This document shows positions 40,505 to 50,184 of a stretch of DNA of 64,000 nt, one piece after another (the first letter of the stretch is position 1; the number at the start of each line of letters is the position of its first letter). The translations under genes were made by a program, and so were the position numbers. The stretch is from Streptomyces sp. NBC_00344 (GTDB taxonomy: Bacteria; Actinomycetota; Actinomycetes; Streptomycetales; Streptomycetaceae). The notes under the pieces were generated by a model, which did not search any database, was not told the origin of the DNA, and saw only the letters and a list, made by a program, of their open reading frames with translations. The stretch spans positions 372,001 through 436,000 of the forward strand of contig NZ_CP107996.1 of assembly GCF_036088315.1 (NCBI RefSeq), read 5' to 3'.

Positions 40505-42340
40505 TCAGCCGCCGGCCAGCAGGCCGCTGAGCGCGGAAGCCTGGGTCCGCCAGTCCCGGACGTTGGGGTGGTCGGCGGATGTCCGGCCCGACCAGCGCTC
40601 GCCCAGGCGGTTGAGTGGGTCGCGGTCTCTGTTCCAGATCGCGTCGGCCTGGGTGGCCGCGAAGCCGTGATAGGCGCCGTCCGTCACCTGGTCGAGATCC
40701 TGCAAATAGCGCATGAAGACACCCTTGAACTGTTTGCTGTTGTCATCGCAGTCGGTGGTGCCTGCGTCGCACGATTCGGTGAGCAGCCCTTCCGACGTCA
40801 GGGACGGCGACGCGATCGCCGCGTCGGCGAGCTGCCTGGCCTTGGCCAGCACGGTGGCGTCATGGGTCGCCCGCCAGAGCTCCACACCCGCGCCGATGGC
40901 CAGCCCCTGGTTGTAGCTGTAGACGGTCTGGCCGTTGTTGTCACATGTCCCGGTGTTCAGGCCGTCGTTGACCAGACCCGATGAATTGATCATGCCACTG
41001 GAAAGAAGCCAGCCCCATGCGGTGGTAGCCCGGCCGACCCACTGGGTGTCCCCCGCGATCCGGTTGTGGAGTTCGGCGGCGAGCCGGATGTAGAGGCCGT
41101 TCGTCACCGCGTTCTTGTAGGTCCGCTCGCGGTCCCACCACACGCCGCCGCCGCAAGTGCCGGTGTCCCAGTAGCCGTGCACGTAGTCGGCGATCGTCAC
41201 CGCTTCGTTCAGGTACTTGGCGTTTCCCGTGAGGTCGTAGGCGTCGATCCAGGCGAGAGCCCACCACTCGGCGTCATCCGTCGCCCGGCTGATGAAGTGC
41301 CCTTCGATCGGGTCGGAACTCCGGGCTCCGGCCGGGAATGCACCCTTGTTGACTTCGAAGGTGCGGTCGACGATCCAGGCGTAGGTGGTGTCTCCGCTCT
41401 GCCGCATGTAGTCGATCATTGTGGCAAGGGCTACCGCGGAGTTCCACCAGCTCGACTTCCAGTACGCCGTGCCCGGGTCATAGGACCACATCAGAGCGTC
41501 CGCGGCTGCCGCCGTCCGGGACGCGTCGGGCCGGGCCCAGGCGGTGCAGCTGCCGTTCGCGCCGTCCACCGCGCGGCCGCAGGCCCGCACCGCGCCGCCG
41601 TAGAGGTGTCCGGTGCGGTCCGAGGTATTGATCTCGGTGGTCCTCACACCGGTCATGCCTGCGGGGACGCCGGTTCTGCCGAGTGACGAGCCGTCGGGCC
41701 AACTCGTGCCTCCGTCCCACGAGCGGTCCAGCCACACCTCGTCGCCCTGCGCACCCCCCGCCAGGGAGGCCCAGGCCATGGCGCCGCTGTCGATGTGCAG
41801 GGCGATGGTGCGGCCCTTCAGGACCGTCGCCGGCACCGGTTCGGTACTTCCGGTCCCGGTGGAGGCGTCCGCACCGTCGCACCGGTCGGCACAGACCCGT
41901 GGGTACGCCCAGTCGGTGCAGGCCACTCCCTGGGCGTCACCGCAGGCGCGGAGGACGGCACGGCGGTGGGCGGCCGGATCGTAGAGGTTGTACATCAGCG
42001 TCCGGGTACCGGTCCAGGTCGAGGGGATACTTGCCTTGCCGAGCAGTCCGTCCCAGGTCACGCCGCCGTCCCAGGAACGGTCGAGCCACACCGAATCGTC
42101 CGGCCTGCCGTCGTCGATGCCGGCCCAGGCCATACCGTCGGGATCGGACACATGCAGCTGGATACGCCTGCCGTTCACCGCCCTGGTCGCGACCGGAAAG
42201 CGCTCCTGCTGTGCCAGGGAGGGGTCGCGGGCGTCGCAGGACAGCGCACAGACGGCCGGAGCCGCGGCTGTCGCGGGCGGCTGCGCCGCTCCGACGAGCA
42301 GACAGACCAGGAGGAGGAGCAGAAGCTTCGGTCTTCTCAC
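40505..42340 (-). CDS. Secreted GH76 family glycoside hydrolase (alpha-1,6-mannanase type)
   Basis: The GTG at 42340 follows GGGAGAGG. The 611-residue product has a signal peptide (PKLLLLLLVCLLVGAAQ). Two related N-terminal modules of about 110 residues each contain DxVWLDRSWDGG and cysteine pairs (near 70-140 and 180-265). The C-terminal GH76 domain (about 275-600) carries the catalytic Asp-Asp in ISRATDDAEWWALAWIDAYD and the typical YSYNQGLAIG and FKGVFMRYL. GH76 enzymes cut alpha-1,6-mannan of fungal walls or of actinobacterial glycans. It stands alone. Confidence 0.9.
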   Translation of the reverse strand: MRRPKLLLLLLVCLLVGAAQPPATAAAPAVCALSCDARDPSLAQQERFPVATRAVNGRRIQLHVSDPDGMAWAGIDDGRPDDSVWLDRSWDGGVTWDGLLGKASIPSTWTGTRTLMYNLYDPAAHRRAVLRACGDAQGVACTDWAYPRVCADRCDGADASTGTGSTEPVPATVLKGRTIALHIDSGAMAWASLAGGAQGDEVWLDRSWDGGTSWPDGSSLGRTGVPAGMTGVRTTEINTSDRTGHLYGGAVRACGRAVDGANGSCTAWARPDASRTAAAADALMWSYDPGTAYWKSSWWNSAVALATMIDYMRQSGDTTYAWIVDRTFEVNKGAFPAGARSSDPIEGHFISRATDDAEWWALAWIDAYDLTGNAKYLNEAVTIADYVHGYWDTGTCGGGVWWDRERTYKNAVTNGLYIRLAAELHNRIAGDTQWVGRATTAWGWLLSSGMINSSGLVNDGLNTGTCDNNGQTVYSYNQGLAIGAGVELWRATHDATVLAKARQLADAAIASPSLTSEGLLTESCDAGTTDCDDNSKQFKGVFMRYLQDLDQVTDGAYHGFAATQADAIWNRDRDPLNRLGERWSGRTSADHPNVRDWRTQASALSGLLAGG

Positions 42341-42829
42341 GGGGACCTCTCCCTCTCGTGGCCCGCAGCACCGGTCACGCACACTGTCCGAGAGCGCTCC
42401 CCGGCGGAGCAGCGAAAACAGGTTCCGGGGAGCCGCGTTCGGCTCCCTGGTATTGAGACACCGTTGTCATCGACCGTCAAGCCTCATTCAACGGCCCTAT
42501 GGAAAAGGCGTGTTGGACAACCCGTCCAGGAATCAGCCGGGGCCGGACCTCCACGGCTTCCGTCGCACCCGCCGACTCCCCCACCCGAAAGACATGCACG
42601 CCGGGGCGCGTCACGGCGGCCCGCACATCCGTCTCATGCACCCCGGGAAGACCGGGCGCCGCGTCCGTGCCCGCCGGACGCATTCCGAACCCGCCGGACG
42701 CCCCGGCCGGAATGCGGGTCCGCCGGGCACCGTCAACGAAGCCCCGGCGGGAACGCCGGGGCTTCGGGGCCGCCCGGTGGCGGCGGGACAAGGCTGCTGA
42801 CCTGTCGGGAGGCATCGCCCCCGGGTCGG
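42341..42829. other. Intergenic, 489 bp, with the protease terminator and GH76 promoter region
   Basis: No coding sequence was recognised. The hairpin at 42738-42765 ends the S1 protease transcript. The part nearest 42341 must hold the GH76 promoter, but no clear consensus boxes were found. Confidence 0.5.
42738..42765 (-). terminator. Hairpin terminator after the S1 protease gene
   Basis: GAAGCCCCGGCG and CGCCGGGGCTTC form a perfect 12-base stem with a GGAA tetraloop. It lies 65 bases after the protease stop on the minus strand. Confidence 0.88.
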
Positions 42830-44242
42830 TCAGGGGTTGACGGAAACGGTCCCTGACGCGCCGTCACCGGGGTCGTCCGCACGCCCGGCACCCGCGTCAC
42901 CGATGGTGGCGCCGGTGGCCTGCAGCGCCGCAGTTACCGGCTGGAAGAAGGTCTCGCCTCCGGCGGTGCAGTCTCCGCTGCCACCGGAGGTGAGGCCGAC
43001 GGCGGCGTCGTCGGCGAAGAGCGGTCCGCCGCTGTCTCCGGGCTCGGCACAGACGTCGGTCTGCACAAGGCCGTTGACGATGTCACCGTTGCCGTAGTTG
43101 ACGGTGGCGTCGAGGCCGGTCACCGTGCCGTCGTGGAGCCCGCTGGTGCTGCCGCTGCGCTGCACCGCAAGACCCACGGACGCGTCGATGGCCTGGGTGA
43201 TGTCCTGACTTGCGCCGCCCTCCAGAGCCACCGAGCTGGGCGGCGTCGTGGTGGTGTCGTCATACGCCACAAGCGCGAAGTCGGACACAGGGAAGGTGGT
43301 CTTCAGAACCGTGCCCAGTTGATCGGTGCCGTTCTGATCCGAGGACCAGGTCTTGGCGTCGTTGCCGCAGTGCCCCGCGGTGAGGAAAGCGGGGGCGCCG
43401 TTCAGACTGACGTTGAAGCCGAGCGAGCAGCGGACATCGCCGCCGAAGATGGCCTCGCCTCCCTGGACACCGCCGGTGGCCGCCGGGGGCGCAGCCGGGT
43501 CACTGGGATCCGCTGTCGGATCCGCCGTGGGGGCGTCGGTCGGAGTATCGCCCGGGTCGGCCGCACCCTGGTCACCCGGGTCGGCCGCACCCTGGTCACC
43601 CGGGTCGGCCGCACCCTGGTCACCCGGGTCGGCCGCACCCTGGTCACCGGGATCGGCCGCACCCTGGTCACCGGTGCCCGCGCTCATTCCGTCCGCATCG
43701 CCGTTGCCGTCCTGGTGCCGCCCGTTGAACGGTGTGAACTCACCAGCCGCCCGCTTGACGCTCACAAGGCCGTCCAGTCTGCGCAGGGCCTGGTTGAGCG
43801 TCGCCATCCGAGTGCCGGTCACCGTGCTGTCGGCGAGGACGGAGACCGTGTTGGTCTTCGGGTCGACGGACCACGCGGTGCCGGGCACCGAGGCCGTCTC
43901 CTTCAGCGTACGGGCCGCACCCCGCAGTTCGGCCCGGCTGTTGCGCACGACCTTCGCGACCGCACCCGTGCGCTTGACCCGCTCGGCCGACTTCGCGTCG
44001 AGGACATCGACGACCAGCTCCTTGACATCGGCGTTGTAGTACCAGCCCGCCGTGTTATCGCCGAGCGCCGATGCGAGTGTCGTCCCGAGCCGAGCGGCCG
44101 CCTGGGGGGCGAAGGCCTTGGTGCCAGGGTCGTGTTCGGAGCTCGCGTCGGCATTCGGCAGCAGAAAGGCGGCTCCAGCGATGGCTACCGCGGAAGCCCC
44201 GGCTATCAGGCCGGTCCTTTTGTTCGCATGTCGGTGGCTCAA
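42830..44242 (-). CDS. Secreted S1 serine protease with alpha-lytic-type prodomain
   Basis: The 470-residue preproprotein has a signal peptide (TGLIAGASAVAIAGAAFLL), a prodomain of about 130 residues (WYYNADVKELVVDVLDA, TLNQALRRLDGLVSVKR) and a low-complexity linker built of DQGAADPG repeats. The trypsin-fold catalytic domain has TAGHC for His, SDFALVAY for Asp and CAEPGDSGGPLF for Ser. It matches the streptogrisin/alpha-lytic protease family. The linker between pro- and mature parts, coded by a 24-bp tandem repeat, is unusual in being so regular. A strong terminator follows the gene. Confidence 0.93.
   Translation of the reverse strand: MSHRHANKRTGLIAGASAVAIAGAAFLLPNADASSEHDPGTKAFAPQAAARLGTTLASALGDNTAGWYYNADVKELVVDVLDAKSAERVKRTGAVAKVVRNSRAELRGAARTLKETASVPGTAWSVDPKTNTVSVLADSTVTGTRMATLNQALRRLDGLVSVKRAAGEFTPFNGRHQDGNGDADGMSAGTGDQGAADPGDQGAADPGDQGAADPGDQGAADPGDQGAADPGDTPTDAPTADPTADPSDPAAPPAATGGVQGGEAIFGGDVRCSLGFNVSLNGAPAFLTAGHCGNDAKTWSSDQNGTDQLGTVLKTTFPVSDFALVAYDDTTTTPPSSVALEGGASQDITQAIDASVGLAVQRSGSTSGLHDGTVTGLDATVNYGNGDIVNGLVQTDVCAEPGDSGGPLFADDAAVGLTSGGSGDCTAGGETFFQPVTAALQATGATIGDAGAGRADDPGDGASGTVSVNP
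43551..43670. repeat. Five 24-bp tandem repeats in the protease linker
   Basis: Five head-to-tail copies of a 24-base unit encode DQGAADPG in the minus-strand protease. Four are identical and the fifth (43647-43670) differs by a few bases. The unit is a multiple of three, so copy number can change without breaking the frame. Confidence 0.97.
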
Positions 44243-44613
44243 CTCACTGTCCTCCAGGGGGAGAGGGGGCTCGTCCTGTCCACCGGGAGTACGCGGGAAA
44301 GCCCCAGGATTCTCAACGCGACGCCGGTAGAAATATGCGGCACGGGTCCGGACCTAGTGTCCGGGCGGGGAACGGCGAACGTGCCGCCGGCCCGCGGCAG
44401 CTGTCATCACGCCTGCTCGCGGGCAGCCCCCGACCGACCGCACGCCATGGAGTCGAACTCTTCATCGAGTCGTTCACCGCCCGGGAACAGCCGGATCGAC
44501 GGCGTGCGCCGTGAGCGCGTGGCGAATCAATGCCAAGCACGATTTACGGCTGAATGACTGGAATAGTGCAATTCGGTAGATCCGATGGACGCTCACACCC
44601 TCTGGGGGAACTC
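44243..44613. other. Divergent intergenic region, 371 bp
   Basis: This lies between the start of the protease gene (minus) and of the MMPL transporter gene (plus), and must hold both promoters. No gene, clear palindrome or consensus promoter pair was identified. An in-frame extension of the transporter back to 44554 lacks a ribosome binding site. Confidence 0.5.
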
Positions 44614-46875
44614 ATGGCCTCACCGAGCGGAGCAAGCACGGGGGCGACAGGGCCCGGGAAGACAGGCCGCCCGGGGCGGCTGCAGCGACTCGGTGAGTGG
44701 TGTGCCCGTCACTTCATCGTCGTCATCGTGATCTGGCTGATCGGGCTCGGAGCGCTGCACGCCCTGCAGAACACCTTCGGTGGCGTGTACTCCGACGATT
44801 TCAGCCTGCCGGGTACGCAGTCGAGCGAAGGCGCCGAGGTTCTCAGCCGCCATGCTCCCGGCGCGGGGGGCATCGGCGCACAGATCGTGCTGCACGACGA
44901 ACAGAAGCAGCTCAGCGGCTTCGCGGACCAGATCGACCAGGCCGTTGCCTCGCTGCAGAAACTCCCCCACGTCCTGTCCGCCATGAACCCGCTGCCGTCC
45001 AGCCCTTCGGCACCCCCGACCGGGGCCCTTTCGTCCGACGGAAAAACCGGATACATCACCGTACGGTTCGCGGCGAACCCCACCACATACGGGACCTCCT
45101 ACTTGCATGGCGTCGACCAGGCGGTTCAGCCGCTGCGCGCCGCCGGTGTGCAGGTGGAGTACGGCGGCCCACTGGGCGAACTCGCCCGGCCCAAGGCCAG
45201 TGATCTCACGAGCGAGGCGATCGGGTTCGGGGTGGCGATCGTTGTCCTGCTGATCGGGTTCGGCAGCATCATCGCCGCGGGTCTCCCTCTGGTTACCGCG
45301 CTGATCGGTGTCATCGCCGGGTTGAGCTGCCTGAGCCTGCTCGCTGCCGCGTTCACCTTTGCGAGCGTCTCGCCGACTCTCGCCACGATGATCGGCCTCG
45401 GCGTGGGCATCGACTACGCCCTGTTCCTGATCACCCGTCACCGCCAGCAGGTGATTGACGGCGCGGACGCGGTGACCGCGGCGGGCCGCGCCGTCGCCAC
45501 CAGTGGACGGGCGGTACTGGTCTCCGGCTGCACGGTCATCGTCGCGCTGGCCGGCCTGTATGTGTCACAGGTGAGTTTCATCGGGAAGCTCGGAGTGGCC
45601 GCGGCGGTCACGGTCGTCACCGCGGTGCTCGGTGCCGTCACGCTGGTGCCCGCACTGCTGGGCCTCGCCGGCCGGCGCATCGACAGATTCCGGGTGAGGC
45701 AGCCCGTCGCCGAGGGGGGCAGCGGAGACGAAGGTACGCCAGGCGCTCCGGTCGGGGGCTGGCATCGCTACGCGCGGCGCATCGAACACCATCCTTCACT
45801 GTTCCTTACCGCCGGGCTCGCCGTGGTGGTGGTTCTCGCCATCCCGCTCTTCTCCATCCGCCTCGGGCACATCGGAGACGGCGCCGACCCGAAAAGCTTC
45901 ACGGACCGGAAGGCCTACGACCTCATCAGCACGGCCTTCGGACCCGGTGCGAACGGTCCTCTCACTCTGGTGATCGACCAGAGCAAGGTCCCTTCCGCCG
46001 ATCGCTCCTCGCTCGCGGACAATCTGAAGAAGGCCCTGACCGACGTTCCGGACGCCGCGAGCGTCAGCGCCCTCAAGCCCACCAGCGACGCCGCGGTGCT
46101 GACCGGAACAGCGATCTCCACCACCTCACCACAGGACGCGGGCACCACCGACCTCTTCCGTAACCTCAAGAACAACGTCCTGCCCAAAGGCGTGTCGGGC
46201 ACTGATGCCAGCACCTATGTGACGGGCACGACCGCCGCGCAGGAGGACTTCCTCGACATCATCTCGGCCCGGCTCCCGCTGATCATCGGCGTGGTCGTCG
46301 CCGTGGCATTCATCATCATTCTGATCGTGTTCCGAGGAGTCCTGGTGGCTCTGAAAGCGGCCGTACTCAATCTGCTGTCGATCGCCGCCTCGTACGGCGT
46401 GATCGTCGCGGTTTTCCAATGGGGCTGGGGCGGACCGTCGTTGGGCGTCTCGGGAAAGGTGCCGATCGAGAGCTACGTACCGATGATGATGTTCGCCATC
46501 GTGTTCGGCCTGAGTATGGACTACGAGGTGTTCCTGCTCGCCCGGGTCCACGAGGCGTGGGTACGCACCCGCGACAGCAGGGGCAGCGTCGCGCACGGAC
46601 TGGAGATCACGGCAAGGGTGATCACCTGCGCCGCGCTCATCATGGTCAGCGTGTTCGCCGCGTTTCTCCTGAGTGACAACATCGTGGTCAAGATGCTGGG
46701 TCTCGGGCTCGCCGTGAGTGTGCTGATCGACGCCACGGTCGTCCGCCTGCTGCTCGTACCCGCAGTGATGACACTCCTGGGCAACAGGGCCTGGTGGACC
46801 CCAGGCTGGCTGGACCGGGCGCTGCCGCATGTGGACACCGAAGGCGAGTCGGCGCTGCCGGTCCGCACGGACTGA
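44614..46875 (+). CDS. MMPL/RND-family membrane transporter
   Basis: The ATG at 44614 follows GGGGGAA. The 753-residue protein has the RND layout: helix 1 (FIVVIVIWLIGLGAL), a periplasmic loop of about 150 residues, five helices, a cytoplasmic linker, then the same pattern repeated. The proton-relay regions are GVGIDYALFLITRHR and GLSMDYEVFLLARVHE, one in each half. Streptomyces MmpL-like proteins export lipids, peptidoglycan-linked glycolipids or antibiotics; the cargo here is unknown. It stands apart from neighbouring genes. Confidence 0.92.
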   Translation: MASPSGASTGATGPGKTGRPGRLQRLGEWCARHFIVVIVIWLIGLGALHALQNTFGGVYSDDFSLPGTQSSEGAEVLSRHAPGAGGIGAQIVLHDEQKQLSGFADQIDQAVASLQKLPHVLSAMNPLPSSPSAPPTGALSSDGKTGYITVRFAANPTTYGTSYLHGVDQAVQPLRAAGVQVEYGGPLGELARPKASDLTSEAIGFGVAIVVLLIGFGSIIAAGLPLVTALIGVIAGLSCLSLLAAAFTFASVSPTLATMIGLGVGIDYALFLITRHRQQVIDGADAVTAAGRAVATSGRAVLVSGCTVIVALAGLYVSQVSFIGKLGVAAAVTVVTAVLGAVTLVPALLGLAGRRIDRFRVRQPVAEGGSGDEGTPGAPVGGWHRYARRIEHHPSLFLTAGLAVVVVLAIPLFSIRLGHIGDGADPKSFTDRKAYDLISTAFGPGANGPLTLVIDQSKVPSADRSSLADNLKKALTDVPDAASVSALKPTSDAAVLTGTAISTTSPQDAGTTDLFRNLKNNVLPKGVSGTDASTYVTGTTAAQEDFLDIISARLPLIIGVVVAVAFIIILIVFRGVLVALKAAVLNLLSIAASYGVIVAVFQWGWGGPSLGVSGKVPIESYVPMMMFAIVFGLSMDYEVFLLARVHEAWVRTRDSRGSVAHGLEITARVITCAALIMVSVFAAFLLSDNIVVKMLGLGLAVSVLIDATVVRLLLVPAVMTLLGNRAWWTPGWLDRALPHVDTEGESALPVRTD

Positions 46876-46956
46876 CAGACGCAGGTCCGGCCGGGAAGGG
46901 AGCGCGCACCATGGGGCGCGAGTTCCGCTTCAGGATCGTCCTGCTATCACTGGAGA

Positions 46957-47511
46957 GTGAACTCGCGACCCCTGCTCATTGTTGTCAGCGGCCCGCCGGG
47001 AGCGGGCAAGACCACGCTCGCGCATGACATCGCACGCGCGGTGGGGTGCCCTGCCGTCTGCCGGGACGAGATCAAGGAGGGCATGGTGCACGCCACCCCG
47101 GGTTTCGCTCCGGGACCGGCGGACGACTTGTCACGGCGCACGCTGCCCACGTTCTTCGGCGTGCTGGAACTGCTGCTCAGGGCCGGAGTGACAACGGTGG
47201 CGGAGGCGGCCTTCCAGGACCGGCTCTGGCGGCCCGGCCTTGAGCCGCTGCGGGAGCTTGCGGACATCCGGATCGTGCACTGCGTGGTCGACGCCGACGT
47301 GGCTCTGCAACGACGGCGTCGACGGCTCGCGGACGACCCCGTACGGAGAGCGCACGAGGCCGCTGTACCGGACAGCGTGACGGAGCACGCCTCCCACCAC
47401 CACGCGTTCGACCGGATCCGCATCGACGCCCCCTGGATCGAGGTCGACACCGCGGACGGATACGACCCCGCGCTCGAGGCGATCGTGGCATTCGCGGGCG
47501 GCCGCGGGTGA
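46957..47511 (+). CDS. P-loop ATP-binding kinase-like protein
   Basis: The GTG start at 46957 overlaps closely with a GGAG site, so the exact start is uncertain. The 184-residue protein has a Walker A motif VVSGPPGAGKTTLAHDIA, then CRDEIKEGMVH and TVAEAAFQDRLW. A lid region is rich in arginine (LQRRRRRLADDP). This is the pattern of small AAA/zeta-toxin-like or gluconate-kinase-like phosphotransferases. The substrate is unknown. It follows the transporter by 81 bases on the same strand and could be co-transcribed. Confidence 0.8.
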   Translation: MNSRPLLIVVSGPPGAGKTTLAHDIARAVGCPAVCRDEIKEGMVHATPGFAPGPADDLSRRTLPTFFGVLELLLRAGVTTVAEAAFQDRLWRPGLEPLRELADIRIVHCVVDADVALQRRRRRLADDPVRRAHEAAVPDSVTEHASHHHAFDRIRIDAPWIEVDTADGYDPALEAIVAFAGGRG

Positions 47512-48071
47512 CTGCTCATCTCGTCGACGGCGCTCAGAAATGCCGGTGCGGTGCCGAGCATCCCGGCAGCTCGGCCCATGGTGTACGCGGGGCAGTCGTC
47601 ATCGTGGAGCTGTCGTCACGGCTGTTCGGCTCGGCGGCCAAGGGCACAGTTCCGGACTGCGAGAGGGGCCCTGGTGCATATGGCACCAAGGCCCCGAAGG
47701 GATCAACCATCGGCCGGCTTCGTACACCGGCTCACTTTTTCCGCGGCTCCGCCGAAGGCGGTGACGTCGCGGGGGATCGTCGTTGCGTGACCGGGGACCA
47801 CCTGCCAATCCTGGGTCTGCCGCGCCCGGGCGAACTGGACCTCCGCTCGGGCGATCCTGATGGCGCCCGTTCCTCCCTTTCGTTCTTCTGTCAGTGGTAG
47901 TGCAGCCGACACTCCTGGCTGCAAGAACAACTCTAATCGACCTGAGCACCAATGTCTACTCTGTGCGCTACAGATTTTGCGTTGCTGTCGAGCAAGGTAA
48001 CCGTCTGCGTCGGAGCACACTGGAGGTGTGCCGGCGTGCATCAGCCGGCGCACCGTGAAAGGGGGCTGCTC
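47512..48071. other. Gene-free stretch, 560 bp, with one strong hairpin
   Basis: Open frames here show no domain, no good ribosome binding site and no family-like composition. The hairpin at 47665-47695 probably ends the upstream transcript. The section from about 47900 to 48060 is less GC-rich (for example gctacagattttgcgttgct) and probably holds the promoter of the small membrane protein gene. Confidence 0.5.
47665..47695. terminator. Hairpin terminator after the P-loop kinase gene
   Basis: GGGGCCCTGGTGC and GCACCAAGGCCCC pair over 13 bases with one mismatch, around an ATATG loop. It lies 154 bases after the kinase-like gene. Symmetry means it could act in either direction. Confidence 0.65.
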
Positions 48072-48341
48072 ATGTTCGGTCGCAAGCTGGAACGTACGGG
48101 CACCGAGCCCTTGTCCGCGTACAGCGCGCTGGGCCTGCGACTGGTGCTCTCCTCGGCCGCCCTGCCGGTGTTCGTCGCCGGGGCGGTGCTGTTCGGGCTG
48201 TGGGCGGCCGCTTCGAGTCCTCATGGGTCGCCGAGTTCCGCACTGCTGGCGGGCCTGGCCATCGCCTGCGGCATCATCGCCGCACTGACGGCCGTCGACC
48301 TCGCCGTCATTGTGCGCAGGCGCTCGCAGCAACGGGAGTGA
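48072..48341 (+). CDS. DUF6343 family two-span membrane protein
   Basis: The ATG at 48072 follows AAAGGGGGC. The 89-residue protein begins MFGRKLERTGTEPLSAYSAL, then two membrane helices (LVLSSAALPVFVAGAVLFGL and LLAGLAIACGIIAALTAVDL). It ends with a basic tail VIVRRRSQQRE. The pattern RTGTEPLxAxSALxLRLVL is that of DUF6343, a Streptomyces family of unknown role. It stands alone. Confidence 0.8.
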   Translation: MFGRKLERTGTEPLSAYSALGLRLVLSSAALPVFVAGAVLFGLWAAASSPHGSPSSALLAGLAIACGIIAALTAVDLAVIVRRRSQQRE

Positions 48342-48458
48342 AGGCACTCGGCCGTCACGGCGCCACTGCCCGACGAGCGGCTGGTGGACGCCGGTCGCGC
48401 CCCCGTTGACCGCACCGCCGCGCGGAGATGACGCCGCCGCTCAGGCCGGCCGGCTCGA

Positions 48459-48908
48459 TCACTGCGGCGCGGGCTGTTCGGTGTGCTCCACGACCTGCGC
48501 CAGTCTGTTGAGCATGCTGCGGTGCCGCAGTTGGACCAGGAAGTCGAGCGCCGCATTGTGCAGGGCGCCGCCCAGCCCGCGAAGGGGATGCTCATCGGCA
48601 ATGACAAGGCTGTCGTCGCCCCACGGGCGGACGTCGAGAGCGACCCTCGCAGTCCCCAGCGGTCCGCTGTCCACCTCGAGCTCGAGCTCGCGTGGAGGCT
48701 CCGCCCGGCGGACGATCGTGTGGCCCACCGCGGTCCATGGGCCCAACCGCACCGCGTACTCGATCGTGGAGCCGACCTCGGGCCACCGATCAGTGGTGGG
48801 CCGCGACATGGAAGTGCCGACCACCCAGTCACCGTAGCGCGAGCCGTCGGCAAGAACCGCCCATACCGCGTCGGGGGGCCGCCTGACGAGCTGGTGGCGT
48901 ACGGCCAT
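48459..48908 (-). CDS. SRPBCC-fold protein
   Basis: The 149-residue product has the layout of a small polyketide-cyclase/dehydrase-like SRPBCC protein: the N-terminal RRPPDAVWAVLADGSRYGDW and a central beta-sheet (STIEYAVRLGPWTAVGHTIV, RELELEVDSGPLGTARVALD). A C-terminal helix follows (GALHNAALDFLVQLRHR). Such proteins bind lipids or aromatic compounds or act as stress proteins. It lies 91 bases upstream of the alcohol dehydrogenase gene's end on the same strand, but not in an obvious operon order. Confidence 0.82.
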   Translation of the reverse strand: MAVRHQLVRRPPDAVWAVLADGSRYGDWVVGTSMSRPTTDRWPEVGSTIEYAVRLGPWTAVGHTIVRRAEPPRELELEVDSGPLGTARVALDVRPWGDDSLVIADEHPLRGLGGALHNAALDFLVQLRHRSMLNRLAQVVEHTEQPAPQ

Positions 48909-48999
48909 ACTGTCCTCCGTTGTTCGAACCGGCCAGCTGCGCGGGCGCGGTCGGTCCGGATGCTCCGGGCCGTCTCATGCTTGGTCGGTGCGGTGGCCG

Positions 49000-50184
49000 T
49001 CAGGGCGCCAGCAGCGTCTTGACCATCCCGTCCTCCTTGGCCTGGAACGTCGCGTACGCCTGCGGCCCGTCCTCAAGCGACAGCCTGTGCGTGGCGAAGT
49101 CGTCCACTCCCAGGGGATCGGATTCATTGAGCAGCGGCAAAATGTCGTCGACCCAGTGCCGGACATTGGCCTGGCCCATACGCAACTGGATCTGCTTGTC
49201 GAACAAGGTCAGCATCGGCACCGGGTCCACTGCTCCGCCGTAGACCCCGACCACGGAGATCGTTCCGCCCCGGCGCACCGCGTCGATGGCCGTGTTGAAG
49301 GCCGCCATACTGTCGAGGCCGACTCGTTCCATGACCTTCTGGCCAAGTGTGTCCGGAAGCATTCCGGCAACCCGCTGCGCGCCCCGTGCCGTCACGCCGC
49401 CATGGGCCTCCATGCCGACGGCTTCGATGACGGCATCGGTACCGCGCCCACCGGTGAGCCGGCGGACTTCGTCACCCACGTTCTTGCCGTGCTCCGTGAA
49501 GTCCACGGTGTGCACACCCCGTGCTCGGGCCCTGGCCATGCGCGCGGGGACCGAGTCCACCCCGATGACCAGTTCCGCACCCTGGTGCAGGGCGATGCGT
49601 GCCGCCATCTCACCGATCGGTCCGAGACCGAGCACGGTGACGCTGCCACCTTGTGGAACATCGGCGTAGGCGACGGCCTGCCAGGCGGTGGGAAGTACAT
49701 CGGAAAGATAGACGAAGCGGTCGTCGGGAGGGCCGTGCTCCACCTTGACCGGCAGTGTGTTGCCGAAGGGCACGCGCAGGAACTCCGCCTGCCCACCGGG
49801 CACCTGTCCGTAGAGTTTGGAGAAACCGAACAGCGAAGCGCCGGTGCCGTGCTCGCGTACTTGGGTGGTCTCGCACTGCGAGTGGAGGCCCTGGTTGCAC
49901 ATCCAGCACGTGCCGCAGGACATGTTGAAGGGTACGACCACCCGGTCCCCCACGGACAGTGCGGTGACTCCGGGGCCGGCCTCCTCGACCACGCCCATCG
50001 GTTCGTGACCCAGAATGTCGCCGGGGCTCATGTAGGGGCCCAACACCTCGTACAGATGCAGATCCGATCCGCAGATGCCCGACGAGGTGATCCGGACGAT
50101 GACGTCGTCCGGATCGACGATCCGGGGGTCGGGCACCGTTTCCACCCGGACATCGCGCCTTCCCTGCCAGGTCAAAGCTCGCAT
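49000..50184 (-). CDS. Zinc-dependent alcohol/formaldehyde dehydrogenase-like MDR
   Basis: The ATG at 50184 has GGAGG 5 bases upstream. The 394-residue enzyme has the catalytic zinc residues in SSGICGSDLHLYE and GHEPMGVVEEAG, and a structural zinc site of four cysteines (NMSCGTCWMCNQGLHSQC). The nucleotide fold is VTVLGLGPIGEMAARIA, followed by IGVDSVPARMARA. It groups with formaldehyde-dehydrogenase-like and threonine-dehydrogenase-like MDRs. It would oxidise an alcohol or aldehyde adduct with NAD. No partner genes are adjacent. Confidence 0.9.
   Translation of the reverse strand: MRALTWQGRRDVRVETVPDPRIVDPDDVIVRITSSGICGSDLHLYEVLGPYMSPGDILGHEPMGVVEEAGPGVTALSVGDRVVVPFNMSCGTCWMCNQGLHSQCETTQVREHGTGASLFGFSKLYGQVPGGQAEFLRVPFGNTLPVKVEHGPPDDRFVYLSDVLPTAWQAVAYADVPQGGSVTVLGLGPIGEMAARIALHQGAELVIGVDSVPARMARARARGVHTVDFTEHGKNVGDEVRRLTGGRGTDAVIEAVGMEAHGGVTARGAQRVAGMLPDTLGQKVMERVGLDSMAAFNTAIDAVRRGGTISVVGVYGGAVDPVPMLTLFDKQIQLRMGQANVRHWVDDILPLLNESDPLGVDDFATHRLSLEDGPQAYATFQAKEDGMVKTLLAP

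Noticed and set aside
43551..43670. Repeat array considered as CRISPR
   Set aside because: The 24-bp units are directly adjacent with no spacers and are in frame with a protease gene. No cas genes are present.
47508..47900. Plus-strand open frame of 130 codons
   Set aside because: It runs through a terminator hairpin, lacks a ribosome binding site and shows no recognisable sequence pattern.
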